This document shows positions 28,157 to 39,742 of a stretch of 64,000 nucleotides of DNA, in pieces. Position numbers and translations under genes: made by a program. The stretch is from Gemmatimonadaceae bacterium (GTDB lineage: Bacteria; Gemmatimonadota; Gemmatimonadetes; Gemmatimonadales; Gemmatimonadaceae), in contig JAICKA010000003.1 in NCBI GenBank assembly GCA_025928185.1, positions 60,838 through 124,837 of the forward strand, given 5' to 3'. The notes beneath the pieces were generated by a model. That model searched no databases. It saw only the letters and a list, made by a program, of their open reading frames with translations, and was not told the origin of the DNA. The first letter of the stretch is position 1. Each line of letters opens with the position of its first letter.

Positions 28157-28168
28157 CCTCGGGGGAGG
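28157..28168 (+). promoter_or_regulatory. SD-sequestering hairpin, likely riboswitch expression platform
   Basis: CCTC (28157-28160), four G, then GAGG (28165-28168) can form a small hairpin that hides the ribosome-binding site (GGGGGAGGG) of the binding-protein gene at 28173. No T-rich terminator follows, so control of translation is more likely than termination. This is inference from pairing only. Confidence 0.5.
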
Positions 28169-28172
28169 GCTG

Positions 28173-29186
28173 GTGGCGACACGGCGCACGGCAGTCGCGC
28201 TCCGCGTTGCGGGCATCTTCTCCACGGAGTTGGTGCCCGTGTTTCGTTTCCGGCCATTCGATGCAATAGCTCGAGCTGTTCGGCGTGCTGCGATTCGTCG
28301 CGCGCCGGCCGTCGCGCTCGCGGCGATCGCGCTGGGTGCCGGCTGTCGCACTCGTGCGCGCCACGTTGCCGCCGACTCGAGTACCGTCGTTCGCGACGAC
28401 TTCGGCGACACCGTGCCGCTGGGCCGCACGCCGGCGCGCATCGTGTCACTCAACCCGACCACGACCGAGATCTTGTTCGCGATCGGCGCCGGCGATCGCG
28501 TCGTGGGCCGATCGGTGTACGATGTGTTTCCGGCACAGGCGAAGCGCGTGCCGAGCGTTGGACCCGCGTTGCGCCCGAACGTCGAAGCCATCATCGCGGC
28601 GCGACCCGACCTCGTGATTCTCTACGCCAGCGAGGATAATCGGCCCGCACTGGCGCGGCTGCGCGCCGCGGGCATCACGACGGTCGGGTTCAAGATCGAC
28701 AGCATCGAGCAGTTCGACCGCGACACGCGGCTGCTCGGCCGGATGACGAACGATTCCGCGCGCGCCGCGACGCTGGCCGACACGGTGGCCGCGACGCTCT
28801 CGCGTGTGCGACGCGCCACGGCACGCCTCTCCCACCCGACCGTGTTCGTTCCCACCTGGGATCGTCCCGTGATCGCCATCGGCGGCGGGAGCTACCTGAG
28901 CGAGCTGCTCGAAATTGCCGGCGCACACAACGTCTACGCCGACGTGCGCACGCCCACGAGCGTCGTGACGCTCGAGGACGTCGTGCAGCGCAATCCCGAT
29001 CTCGTGCTCACGACGCCGACGGAAGCCGCGACCATGCGCACGAGCCCACTCTGGCGTGCGGTGCCGGCGGTGCGCGCGGGACACATCCTCGTGTACGACA
29101 CCACCGTCGTGTCGCGGCCATCGGTCACCCTCGGCGCGGCAGCGCGAGAGTTGGCCAATCTCGTTCATCCCGGCGCGGTGCGCTGA
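28173..29186 (+). CDS. btuF: Periplasmic cobalamin-binding lipoprotein of ABC transporter (BtuF-like)
   Basis: A 337-residue class III substrate-binding protein. A long N-terminal stretch leads into AVALAAIALGAGC, a lipobox, so the mature protein is probably lipid-anchored; the first about 40 residues before it are basic, and a later start may be the real one. The mature part starts VRDDFGDTVPLGRTPARIVSLNPTTTEILFAIGAGDRVVG (opening motifs IVSLNPTTTEIL and RPDLVIL). GTG start preceded by GGGGGAGGG. It is the first gene of btuF-btuC-btuD-btuB, under the cobalamin riboswitch, which fixes B12 (or cobinamide) as the likely ligand. Confidence 0.9.
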   Translation: MATRRTAVALRVAGIFSTELVPVFRFRPFDAIARAVRRAAIRRAPAVALAAIALGAGCRTRARHVAADSSTVVRDDFGDTVPLGRTPARIVSLNPTTTEILFAIGAGDRVVGRSVYDVFPAQAKRVPSVGPALRPNVEAIIAARPDLVILYASEDNRPALARLRAAGITTVGFKIDSIEQFDRDTRLLGRMTNDSARAATLADTVAATLSRVRRATARLSHPTVFVPTWDRPVIAIGGGSYLSELLEIAGAHNVYADVRTPTSVVTLEDVVQRNPDLVLTTPTEAATMRTSPLWRAVPAVRAGHILVYDTTVVSRPSVTLGAAARELANLVHPGAVR

Positions 29187-30157
29187 TGTCGGCCCTCCGC
29201 TGGACCACGCTCGTCGCGGCGCTGATCGTCGCCGCGCTGCTCGCGGTGGCGATCGGCACGATCAGCATTCCTCCATCAGCATTGTTTGATGCGCTGCGCG
29301 GCACGGGCAGCGGCGTGGCGGCGACTGTGGTTCGCACGCTGCGCGTGCCACGCGTGGTGCTGGCGATGCTCGTCGGCGCCGGCCTCGGGATGTCGGGCGC
29401 CGCGCTTCAGGGCACGCTGCGCAATCCGCTCGCCGAGCCGTACCTGCTCGGTGTGTCGGGCGGCGCGGCGGTGGGTGCGGTGCTCGCCGTGATGCTTGGC
29501 CTTGGCATCGCGCTGCTGCCGGTGGCGGCATTCATCGGCGCGCTCGTCGCCGTGGCCGCGGCGTTCATCGTCGCGCACGCGGCGGGCGCGCGCGGCGATC
29601 CGCGTGTGCTCCTGATGGCCGGCGTCGTCGTCGGCGCGTTCGCCAACGCGGCGATCATGGTCGTTCTGGCGAACGCCGAGGCCAACACCGTGCGCGACGC
29701 GCTGTGGTGGATGATGGGCTCCGTATCCGACGCCACGTGGCCGCAGATCGGGGTGATGGCGCTGTATCTGCTCGCCGGCGGCGGGCTTCTGGTGCTGCTC
29801 GGGCCGCGCATCGACGTGCTCGCGCTCGGCGAAGATGCCGCGGCGGGGCTCGGCCTCGACGTCGATGCGGCGACGCGGCTCGTGTTCGTGGTTGCGTCGC
29901 TGCTCGCCGCGGCAACGGTCGCCGCCGCGGGGCTGATCGGCTTCGTCGGGCTCGTCGTTCCGCACATCGTCCGCGCCGGCGGCGCTCGCAAGCATCGCGC
30001 GCTGCTCATCGGCAGCGCGCTTGTCGGTGCCACGCTCGTCGTGCTCTCCGATCTGCTCGCGCGCGTGTTGCGGCCGCCTGCCGAGCTGCCGGTCGGCGCA
30101 GTCACGGCGTTGATCGGCGTGCCGTTCTTCCTCACCAAGCTCCGGCGGCTGTCGTGA
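29186..30157 (+). CDS. btuC: B12 ABC transporter permease (FecCD family)
   Basis: A 323-residue permease with about ten hydrophobic segments spread over its length. Family motifs: TLRVPRVVLAMLVGAGLGMSGAALQGTLRNPLAEPYLLGVSGGAAVG (landmarks RVPRVVLAMLVG, LQGTLRNPLAEP) and GLIGFVGLVVPHIVR. It forms the membrane channel of the B12 importer with BtuD and BtuF. It shares one base with btuF (TGATG) and four with btuD. Specificity is inferred from the riboswitch and neighbours. Confidence 0.93.
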   Translation: MSALRWTTLVAALIVAALLAVAIGTISIPPSALFDALRGTGSGVAATVVRTLRVPRVVLAMLVGAGLGMSGAALQGTLRNPLAEPYLLGVSGGAAVGAVLAVMLGLGIALLPVAAFIGALVAVAAAFIVAHAAGARGDPRVLLMAGVVVGAFANAAIMVVLANAEANTVRDALWWMMGSVSDATWPQIGVMALYLLAGGGLLVLLGPRIDVLALGEDAAAGLGLDVDAATRLVFVVASLLAAATVAAAGLIGFVGLVVPHIVRAGGARKHRALLIGSALVGATLVVLSDLLARVLRPPAELPVGAVTALIGVPFFLTKLRRLS

Positions 30158-30930
30158 TCCATCTCGAGAACGTCATCGTGCGCTATCCGCGCGCCGACGC
30201 GAACGCCGTGAGCGGCGTGAGTCTGGACGCGGCGCGCGGCGCGATCACGGCGGTGGTGGGGCCGAACGGCAGCGGCAAGAGCACGCTCGTGCGCGCATTG
30301 ATCGGCCGGGTCGCGATCACCGGCGGCGCCATTCGCGTGGACGACACCGACGTCTCGACCATCGCGCGCGACGCGCTGGCGCGCCGCGTCGCCGTGGTCA
30401 CGCAGCGCGAGGAGCTGGCGTTTCCGCTGCACGTCGCCGACTACGTGGCTCTCGGCCGGTTTCCCCACCTGGGCGTGTGGCGATCGGCGACGGAGCGGGA
30501 TCGGCGGGCGATCGACAACGCCATGGACATGACCGGCGTGATCGTCTTCGCGGACCGGCGCGTCGATTCGCTGTCCGGCGGCGAATGGCAGCGCGTGCGT
30601 TTCGCGCGGGCGCTGGCGCAGGGTGGCGACGCGCTCGTGCTCGACGAGCCGACGGCGTTTCTCGATGTCGCGCACGAGATGATGGTCTTCGAGCTGCTGC
30701 ACCGGTTGTCGCGCGCCGGGCAGGCGGTGTTGCTCGTGAGCCATCAGCTGAATCTCGTGGCCCGCTTTGCCGACCACATGGTGTTGCTGCATCACGGCAC
30801 CGTCGCCGCCGCCGGGACGCCGGCGACGGTCATGCGCGCCGACGTCCTCGAACGTGTCTACGAATGGCCGCTCGTCGTCACGCGCGATCCGGCGGTGGGT
30901 GCGCCGGCGCTCGTGCCGCTGCGGCGTTGA
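30154..30930 (+). CDS. btuD: B12 ABC transporter ATP-binding protein
   Basis: A 258-residue ABC ATPase. Walker A is VVGPNGSGKSTLVRALIG, the signature is LSGGEWQRVRFARALAQ, and Walker B is ALVLDEPTAFLDVAHE, with the switch His in VLLVSHQLN. The GTG at 30154 overlaps the btuC stop by four bases and is followed at once by the domain (IHLENVIVRYP), so I prefer it to more upstream starts that are shadows of btuC. It drives the BtuC channel. Confidence 0.94.
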   Translation: MIHLENVIVRYPRADANAVSGVSLDAARGAITAVVGPNGSGKSTLVRALIGRVAITGGAIRVDDTDVSTIARDALARRVAVVTQREELAFPLHVADYVALGRFPHLGVWRSATERDRRAIDNAMDMTGVIVFADRRVDSLSGGEWQRVRFARALAQGGDALVLDEPTAFLDVAHEMMVFELLHRLSRAGQAVLLVSHQLNLVARFADHMVLLHHGTVAAAGTPATVMRADVLERVYEWPLVVTRDPAVGAPALVPLRR

Positions 30931-30959
30931 CTGAACTCATATCAACCGGAATCCACAGC

Positions 30960-32900
30960 ATGCGAACCACCGCTCTCCCCGTTCTTGCCGCACTCGCCGC
31001 CGCTTCGTTGCCGGCGCACGCCCAGCAGCCCGATACCGCGCGCATCGCGCCGGTGGTCGTGACTGCGACGCGCGTTCCCGTTGCGGCGGCGGATGCGCCG
31101 GCGACCGTCAGTGTGATTTCAGGCGAGCAGTTGCGGCGTGCCGGCATCACCTCGGTCGCCGATGCGCTCGCAACCATTCCCGGCGTGACGATCGCGCAGT
31201 CGGGCTCGTTCGGCTCGGCTACGTCGCTGTTCGTGCGCGGCGGCGAAAGCAAGTATGTGAAGGTGCTCATCGACGGCGTGCCGGTGAACGATCCGGGCGG
31301 CGCGATCGACCTTGGCGCGCTGACGACCGACAACGTCGATCGGATCGAAGTGGTGCGCGGACCGGCGAGCGTGCTATACGGCGCCGATGCCGTCACCGGC
31401 GTCGTTCAGATATTCACCCGACGCGGCACCGGCGCCCCGCGGGCCATCGTGTCGGCGCGCGGCGGCAGCTATGGCTCCTCGGATGAGGACGCGACGGTAC
31501 TCGGGGGACTCGGCTCCGGCGACTTCTCGATCGCGCTGGCTCGCCACGACACGCGCGGCATCTACGCGTTCAACAACGCCAATCACAACACCGTCGCCAG
31601 CGGAGCGGTACACCTGCTGCTCGACGCGCACACGGACCTGCACGTGGCGCTGCGCTACGGCGACGATGCCTTCCACTATCCCACGGACGGCGGCGGCACG
31701 GTGGTCGACAGCAACGCGTTCCAGTCGCGCGATCGCACGACGCTGTCGGCGGATCTGGGCCGCGTGTTCACGTCCTGGCTCGACGCGCACCTCGCACTCA
31801 CCTCCGAAGGCACGTCGGGCGGAACGAACGACAAGCCCGATACGCCGGCGAGCAGCGGCACGCAATCGCTTGATCGTACACGCCGCCGCGGCGCCGAGCT
31901 GCGGGCGAACGTCGAGCTGCCGGTCGCGACGGTGCTCACGGTAGGCGCGCAGGTTGAGCAGGAAGACGAGCGGACCGAGACGCAGAGCACGTTCGGCGGC
32001 TCGGACTTTACGTCGGTATTCGAGGCGTCCAGGCGCAACCAGGCGCTCTACGCGCAAACGCTCACGACGCTTCGCGACTCCGTGGTGCTCACGGCCGGCG
32101 CGCGCCTCGACGACAACGAGCGGTTTGGCAAGTTCGGCACCTACCGCGGCGCCGCCAGCTGGCGTGCGCTGCGGGGGTTGCACCTGCGCGCATCGGTGGG
32201 TACGGCGTTTCGCGAGCCGAGCTTCTTCGAGAACTACTCGACGGGGTTCGTGACCGGGAATCCGAACCTCTCTCCCGAGCGGTCGGTGAGCTGGGAGGTC
32301 GGCGCGCGTCAGGCGCTATTCGGCGACCGATTGACGCTCGGCGTCGTGCAATTCGGCGAGCGCTTTCGGAACATGATCGACTACACCGGGTCGACCGACG
32401 CGTGCGGCGCGAGCTACTGCAATGTGGCGCGCGCCAACGCCGCCGGCCGCGAATTCGAGGCGCAGGTCGGCGTCACGTCACACCTCGCGCTGTCGGGCAA
32501 TCTCACGCATCTGCAAACGCGCGTCGTGCAGGCCGGCTTCGACACGACGAGCGGCGGCCTGTATCACCAGGGCGAGGCGCTGATCCGCAGGCCGACCACG
32601 AGCTGGAATGTCGCGGGCACGTACGCCGCCCGCGGAGCCAGCCTCGACCTGAACGTGACGCACGTCGGCGAGCGCAGCGATCGCGACTTCCGGCCGTTTC
32701 CCGCGCTGCCGGTGACCGACCCGGCGTACACGCGCACCGATCTGGGTGCCGTGCTGCCGCTGCGGGTGTTCGTTGCGGACGCGCCCGGGCTCGAGCTCAC
32801 ACTGCATGTCGAGAATCTGTTCGACGTGAAGTACCAGTCCGTGTTCAACTTCCTGACGCCGAGACGGGTGGTGGAAGCAGGGGCGCGGATCACCTTCTGA
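30960..32900 (+). CDS. btuB: TonB-dependent vitamin B12 receptor (BtuB-like)
   Basis: A 646-residue outer-membrane receptor. The signal peptide (MRTTALPVLAALAAASLPAHAQ) is followed by a TonB-box-like stretch (IAPVVVTATRVPV). The plug domain has ATVSVISGEQLRRAGITSVADALATIPGV, SLFVRGGESKYVKVLIDGVPVNDPGG and IEVVRGPASVLYGADAVTGVVQI (family landmarks). The barrel ends NLFDVKYQSVFNFLTPRRVVEAGARITF with terminal Phe. It is 30 bases after btuD in the riboswitch operon, which supports B12 as ligand. Size is normal for BtuB-type receptors. Energised by TonB-ExbBD, not in this window. Confidence 0.93.
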   Translation: MRTTALPVLAALAAASLPAHAQQPDTARIAPVVVTATRVPVAAADAPATVSVISGEQLRRAGITSVADALATIPGVTIAQSGSFGSATSLFVRGGESKYVKVLIDGVPVNDPGGAIDLGALTTDNVDRIEVVRGPASVLYGADAVTGVVQIFTRRGTGAPRAIVSARGGSYGSSDEDATVLGGLGSGDFSIALARHDTRGIYAFNNANHNTVASGAVHLLLDAHTDLHVALRYGDDAFHYPTDGGGTVVDSNAFQSRDRTTLSADLGRVFTSWLDAHLALTSEGTSGGTNDKPDTPASSGTQSLDRTRRRGAELRANVELPVATVLTVGAQVEQEDERTETQSTFGGSDFTSVFEASRRNQALYAQTLTTLRDSVVLTAGARLDDNERFGKFGTYRGAASWRALRGLHLRASVGTAFREPSFFENYSTGFVTGNPNLSPERSVSWEVGARQALFGDRLTLGVVQFGERFRNMIDYTGSTDACGASYCNVARANAAGREFEAQVGVTSHLALSGNLTHLQTRVVQAGFDTTSGGLYHQGEALIRRPTTSWNVAGTYAARGASLDLNVTHVGERSDRDFRPFPALPVTDPAYTRTDLGAVLPLRVFVADAPGLELTLHVENLFDVKYQSVFNFLTPRRVVEAGARITF

Positions 32901-32950
32901 CGAGCGGCCGACTCGAATCCCGGCCGTTCCACCGTTCCACCGCTCCGCCG

Positions 32951-32965
32951 TATCTTTCCAGTGTG
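32951..32965 (+). promoter_or_regulatory. Probable -10 element giving a leaderless recO mRNA
   Basis: TATCTT at 32951-32956 lies six bases before the GTG start of recO at 32963, so a start site 7 bases downstream of it would fall on the GTG itself. A weak -35 candidate, TTCCAC at 32927-32932, lies 18 bases upstream within a short run of 8-base repeats. Confidence 0.4.
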
Positions 32966-33721
32966 CTGACCGCCGCCGTCGTTCTCCACGCATTCGACTA
33001 CCTCGAATCCTCGCGGATTCTGAAGCTCGTCACGCGCGACGCGGGCGTTCGGTCGGTGCTGGCCCGCGGCGCGCGACGGTCGAAGAAACGGTTCGGCAGC
33101 GCGCTCGATCTGTATGCACAGGGCACCGCTGAGCTGCAAATCAAGCCCGGGCGCGAGCTCGACACGCTGACGAGCTTCGATGTCACCCGCGCTCGCCCGC
33201 AGCTGGCCGCCGACCTGGCGCGCTTCACCGGCGCGAGCGCGATTGCCGAGCTCACGTTGCGGTTTGCTCGCGATGCGGCGGATCCCGGACTCTTCGACGC
33301 CGTCGTCCACGCACTCGACGCGATCGCTGTGGCCGCTCCCGACCGCGCGCGCGACGTCACTCTCGCCGGCGCCTGGCGCGTGCTCGCCGAGCTTGGCGTG
33401 GCGCCGACGATCGACTCGTGCGCCGAGTGCCACGCCGGAATCGAATCGGGCGAACCGGCGATGTTCAGTCATCCCGCTGGTGGCGTCGTGTGCGCGCGCT
33501 GTGGCCATCTCGCCCGCGGTGGCCGCACCCTTCCGCCCAGCGCGCGTGCCGCGCTCCGCGATTGGTTGAACGGCGATTCGCATCCGCTGGCTGATCCCGC
33601 CGATGTGCGCGCGCACCAACGCTTGCTGCGGGAGTTCGTGCGCGAGCACCTCGCCGACGAACGTCCGCTGCGTGCGTTCGCCGTGTGGGAGCGTGACGAA
33701 TGGACCGGAGGCGCCGCGTGA
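32963..33721 (+). CDS. recO: DNA repair protein RecO
   Basis: RecO (252 aa) helps load RecA on SSB-coated gaps with RecR. The N-terminal OB fold begins LTAAVVLHAFDYLESSRILKLVTRDAG; the C-terminal part has a zinc-type cysteine pair set, CAECHAGI and CARCGHLARGG. GTG at 32963 gives the family N-terminus. No ribosome-binding site precedes it, and a -10-like TATCTT ends six bases upstream, suggesting a leaderless mRNA. The end overlaps selB by four bases (GTGA). Confidence 0.92.
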   Translation: MLTAAVVLHAFDYLESSRILKLVTRDAGVRSVLARGARRSKKRFGSALDLYAQGTAELQIKPGRELDTLTSFDVTRARPQLAADLARFTGASAIAELTLRFARDAADPGLFDAVVHALDAIAVAAPDRARDVTLAGAWRVLAELGVAPTIDSCAECHAGIESGEPAMFSHPAGGVVCARCGHLARGGRTLPPSARAALRDWLNGDSHPLADPADVRAHQRLLREFVREHLADERPLRAFAVWERDEWTGGAA

Positions 33722-35553
33722 TCCTCGGCACCGCGGGTCACATCGATCACGGCAAGACGACGCTCGTGCGAGCGCTCACCGGCGTCGACACGGATCGATT
33801 GCCCGAGGAGAAGCGGCGCGGCATCACGATCGAGCTTGGCTTCGCGCCGCTGGTGCTGGAAGGCGTCGGCACGATTGGCGTCGTCGACGTGCCGGGCCAC
33901 GAGGCGTTCGTGCGCACCATGGTCGCCGGCGCCACCGGCATCGACCTGGCGCTCGTCGTGGTTGCGGCCGACGAAGGCGTGATGCCGCAGACGCGCGAGC
34001 ACCTCGAGATTCTGCGCCTGCTCGGCGTGACACGCGGTGTCGTTGCGCTGACCAAGGCCGATCTCGTCGATGACGAATGGCTCGCGCTCATCGAGGAGGA
34101 TGTGCGCGCTGCGACGCGTGCCGCACTGCCGGATGCTGCGATCGTCGCCACGTCGGCGCAGACCGGCGCGGGTCTGCCCGAGCTGCGCGCCGCGTTGCTC
34201 GAGGCGGCACAATCGGTTCCGGCGCGCATGCACGACGACCTGTTCCGTCTTCCAATCGATCGGGCGTTCACCATCAAGGGAACCGGCACCGTCGTCACCG
34301 GAACGGTCTGGTCGGGTAGCATCGCGCGCGACGAATCCGTGCGCGTCCTGCCCGGCGGGCGAGTGGCGCGCGTTCGCGGAATTCAGGGCCACGGTGCGCA
34401 GCGCGATCAGGCGGAGGCGGGTGCGCGTACCGCGCTCGCGCTCGGCGGCGTCGACGTGGCGGATGTGCCGCGCGGCTCGACGCTCGTCGGCGATTCCGAG
34501 TGGAGGCCGACCACGCTCGCGCGTGCCGAGGTCGCATTCCTGCCCGAGGTGGAAATCGAGCTGCGGCCGCGCACCAGATTCAGAATTCACATCGGGACGA
34601 CGGAGGTCGGCGCGCGGATCGTTGCACGCGATCGAGATGATTCGACGAACGCGCCATTCGCCGCTCGGCTCGTGTTCGACGAGCCGGTGGTCCTTCGCGC
34701 CGGCGATCGGTTCGTGATTCGTACGAGCGCGCCGCTCGACACGATCGGCGGTGGCGTGATCACGGATCCGTACGCACCGCGTCGCGCCCGCCTGTGGCCG
34801 CCTGGCCTGTCCGCCGCAGAGCGCCTGGAGCGCCTCGCCCTCGAGGCCGGCGGCAATGGGCTCGAGGTGCGCGATCTTGCGGTACGTATTGGCCTGCCGC
34901 CGCGCGACGCCGAAGCCGCAGTGCGGGCGTCCGACCTGATGGCCGTAATCGGCACACGCGTCGTTATGAGAACGATCATCGAAGAGCTCGAACGCACGGT
35001 GCTCGACGCAACTCGAGCCTACCACGAAACGCACCCGCTCGAGCCGGGCATCCCATCCCACGCCCTTCGCGGGAGGCTGCGTGCCGCGCCGGAGATCGTC
35101 GACGCGGTAATCGCCGGTCAGCTCAACGCCGGTATCGTGCAGTCGTCCGCAGGGTACATACATCTGCCCGGGTGGACGCCGACGCCCACGGGTGCGCAGG
35201 AGCATTCTCTGAAGCGGCTGCGCGAGCGGCTGAGTGCCGCCGGCGCCGAGCCGCCGTCGACCGACGAACTGGCCGCGGAGTTCGGCGGCGACGCCGGGCC
35301 GTTGCTGCGCTTTCTCGAGCGCACCGGCGAGGTCGTGCAGGTCGAGCCGTCGCGGTACTTCGCCGCGTCCCAACTTCAGGCACTCGTCGAACGGCTGCGG
35401 TCGAGCATGGCGAACGGCAGCGAGCGCACGCCGGGCGAGCTGCGCGACGCACTCGGCCTCTCTCGCAAATTCCTGATCCCCTTTCTCGAATACAGCGACC
35501 GCGTCGGCTATACCAGGCGTGGGTCGACCGGCCGGGTTTGGCAGGGCGCGTAG
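33718..35553 (+). CDS. selB: Selenocysteine-specific elongation factor SelB
   Basis: SelB (611 aa from GTG 33718) brings selenocysteyl-tRNA to UGA codons with a SECIS hairpin. The GTPase has G1 GHIDHGKTT, switch [14 protein letters not shown]3 DVPGHE and G4 TKADL. Translation domains 2 and 3 follow ([17 protein letters not shown]), and the C-terminal half has winged-helix repeats ending [14 protein letters not shown] prefer GTG 33718 to ATG 33700 because family members begin at [12 protein letters not shown] and it forms a GTGA overlap with recO. SelA, SelD and tRNA-Sec are not in the window, but SelB implies they exist in the genome. Confidence 0.95.
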   Translation: MILGTAGHIDHGKTTLVRALTGVDTDRLPEEKRRGITIELGFAPLVLEGVGTIGVVDVPGHEAFVRTMVAGATGIDLALVVVAADEGVMPQTREHLEILRLLGVTRGVVALTKADLVDDEWLALIEEDVRAATRAALPDAAIVATSAQTGAGLPELRAALLEAAQSVPARMHDDLFRLPIDRAFTIKGTGTVVTGTVWSGSIARDESVRVLPGGRVARVRGIQGHGAQRDQAEAGARTALALGGVDVADVPRGSTLVGDSEWRPTTLARAEVAFLPEVEIELRPRTRFRIHIGTTEVGARIVARDRDDSTNAPFAARLVFDEPVVLRAGDRFVIRTSAPLDTIGGGVITDPYAPRRARLWPPGLSAAERLERLALEAGGNGLEVRDLAVRIGLPPRDAEAAVRASDLMAVIGTRVVMRTIIEELERTVLDATRAYHETHPLEPGIPSHALRGRLRAAPEIVDAVIAGQLNAGIVQSSAGYIHLPGWTPTPTGAQEHSLKRLRERLSAAGAEPPSTDELAAEFGGDAGPLLRFLERTGEVVQVEPSRYFAASQLQALVERLRSSMANGSERTPGELRDALGLSRKFLIPFLEYSDRVGYTRRGSTGRVWQGA

Positions 35554-35625
35554 CTTCCGAGGACGGGCCGCTGCACGATCGCCTGGTCGTCAGGCCGAGG
35601 CACCGAGGTTGCTCCGAATTACGAT

Positions 35626-38766
<3,141 letters not shown>

Positions 38767-38810
38767 CGGCGACTCGAATCGTTTCAGGGCGCACCACGAG
38801 CGTCGATTCG

Positions 38811-38839
38811 TTGACACTCGTGCGCGCGCAATCTAATCT
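38811..38839 (+). promoter_or_regulatory. Strong sigma-70 promoter for tRNA-Ser genes
   Basis: TTGACA at 38811-38816 (perfect consensus), a 17-base spacer, TAATCT at 38834-38839. RNA would start near 38846, about 15 bases before the first tRNA. It is one of the clearest promoters in the window. Confidence 0.85.
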
Positions 38840-38860
38840 TCATGGCTGCTCTGGAGACCT

Positions 38861-38950
38861 GGACAGGTGGCCGAGTGGTTGAAGGCACCGGTCTCGAAAA
38901 CCGGCATACCGGTGAACCCGGTATCGTGAGTTCGAATCTCACCCTGTCCG
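38861..38950 (+). tRNA. tRNA-Ser (anticodon CGA)
   Basis: A 90-base class II tRNA. Acceptor GGACAGG pairs with CCTGTCC (38943-38949). The anticodon loop CTCGAAA between stem CCGGT/ACCGG gives CGA, reading UCG serine codons. The T arm has GTTCGAATC and a long variable arm is present, as expected for serine. Discriminator G; CCA is not encoded. Confidence 0.95.
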
Positions 38951-39036
38951 TCAGACCGGCGCGGCGGCATGCGACAGCCGATCGCGCCGGTGTTCGTTTC
39001 GGGCGTTCGCGCGTCGCGAGCGTTTCGTGATCGTCA

Positions 39037-39124
39037 GGACGGGTGGCCGAGTGGTTTAAGGCGCAGGCCTGGAAAGCTTGTGTACGTCAAAAGCGTACCG
39101 TGGGTTCGAATCCCACCCCGTCCG
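39037..39124 (+). tRNA. tRNA-Ser (anticodon GGA)
   Basis: An 88-base class II tRNA. Acceptor GGACGGG pairs with CCCGTCC (39117-39123). Loop CTGGAAA gives anticodon GGA, reading UCC and UCU. A long variable arm with a TGTACG/CGTACC-type stem is present, and T stem GTGGG/CCCAC is perfect. CCA is not encoded. It lies 86 bases after tRNA-Ser(CGA), probably on one precursor from the 38811 promoter. Confidence 0.95.
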
Positions 39125-39141
39125 TTCGCTCCTGCCGTCGA

Positions 39142-39663
39142 TCAGCTGCCGATGCTGCTCGTCTCGAATGCGCCATCCTTGTACGTGTACAGGGTCGAGG
39201 AATCGGGATAGTTCATCACCTCGAACGCGCCCGCCGTTCCGGCGGCCGGAGGCGCCACGTAGATGCCGACGGCGTCCGCGTCGTACACGGGAAAGCTCGT
39301 GATCTCGAGCGCGGTCGGATGTGGCCCGTTGAGGATCGCGATCACCTGAAGCGCCGAATCACCGGGCGCCGTGCCTTCGACGACCGCGTCGGGCGTGCCG
39401 TCGCCGTTCAGGTCGCGAACCGTGGCGAACAGCGCCTGCATGCTACCGGCGCCCATGGCTGCGGCTTGACTGACGTCGGAGCGAAACGATGTCGTGCGAA
39501 TCGTGCGAAAGCCCGGAGCCAGCGAGTCGAGTGACTGCTGCATTTGCGGCGGCAGATGCAGCACGAAGCCGACGTCGGTCAGCTGAATGCGCGGCGCATC
39601 CGGCTGTGCGCTGCATGCCGCGGCGAGGACAGCTGCGACGAGTGACGGAACGAGCAATTTCAT
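39142..39663 (-). CDS. Putative lipoprotein with one FG-GAP-like calcium loop
   Basis: A 173-residue protein starting MKLLVPSLVAAVLAAACSAQ, a lipoprotein signal with Cys at the end of the hydrophobic stretch. The start at 39663 has a good ribosome-binding site (GGGAG); the open frame reaches 39732 but that N-terminus has no signal. The middle contains DLNGDGTPDAVVEG, a calcium-loop-like FG-GAP/VCBS motif, in beta-rich sequence. The function is unknown. It is on the opposite strand to the tRNAs, ends 17 bases from tRNA-Ser(GGA), and follows the larger minus-strand gene by 79 bases, so the two may share a transcript. Confidence 0.72.
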   Translation of the reverse strand: MKLLVPSLVAAVLAAACSAQPDAPRIQLTDVGFVLHLPPQMQQSLDSLAPGFRTIRTTSFRSDVSQAAAMGAGSMQALFATVRDLNGDGTPDAVVEGTAPGDSALQVIAILNGPHPTALEITSFPVYDADAVGIYVAPPAAGTAGAFEVMNYPDSSTLYTYKDGAFETSSIGS

Positions 39664-39742
39664 CGGATCTCCCAGCGGCTGATCGATCGGGCCGCGGAAC
39701 GAGTGAGCCCCTGTTGGCAGACGAGGCGCCACGTCGCGCGTT

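Noticed and set aside
35554..35625. CIRCE or HAIR element before clpB
   Set aside because: No match to TTAGCACTC/GAGTGCTAA or to the CTTGAGT/ACTCAAG repeats.
38861..39124. Selenocysteine tRNA near selB
   Set aside because: Both nearby tRNAs have serine anticodons (CGA and GGA); neither has TCA or the long tRNA-Sec acceptor stem.
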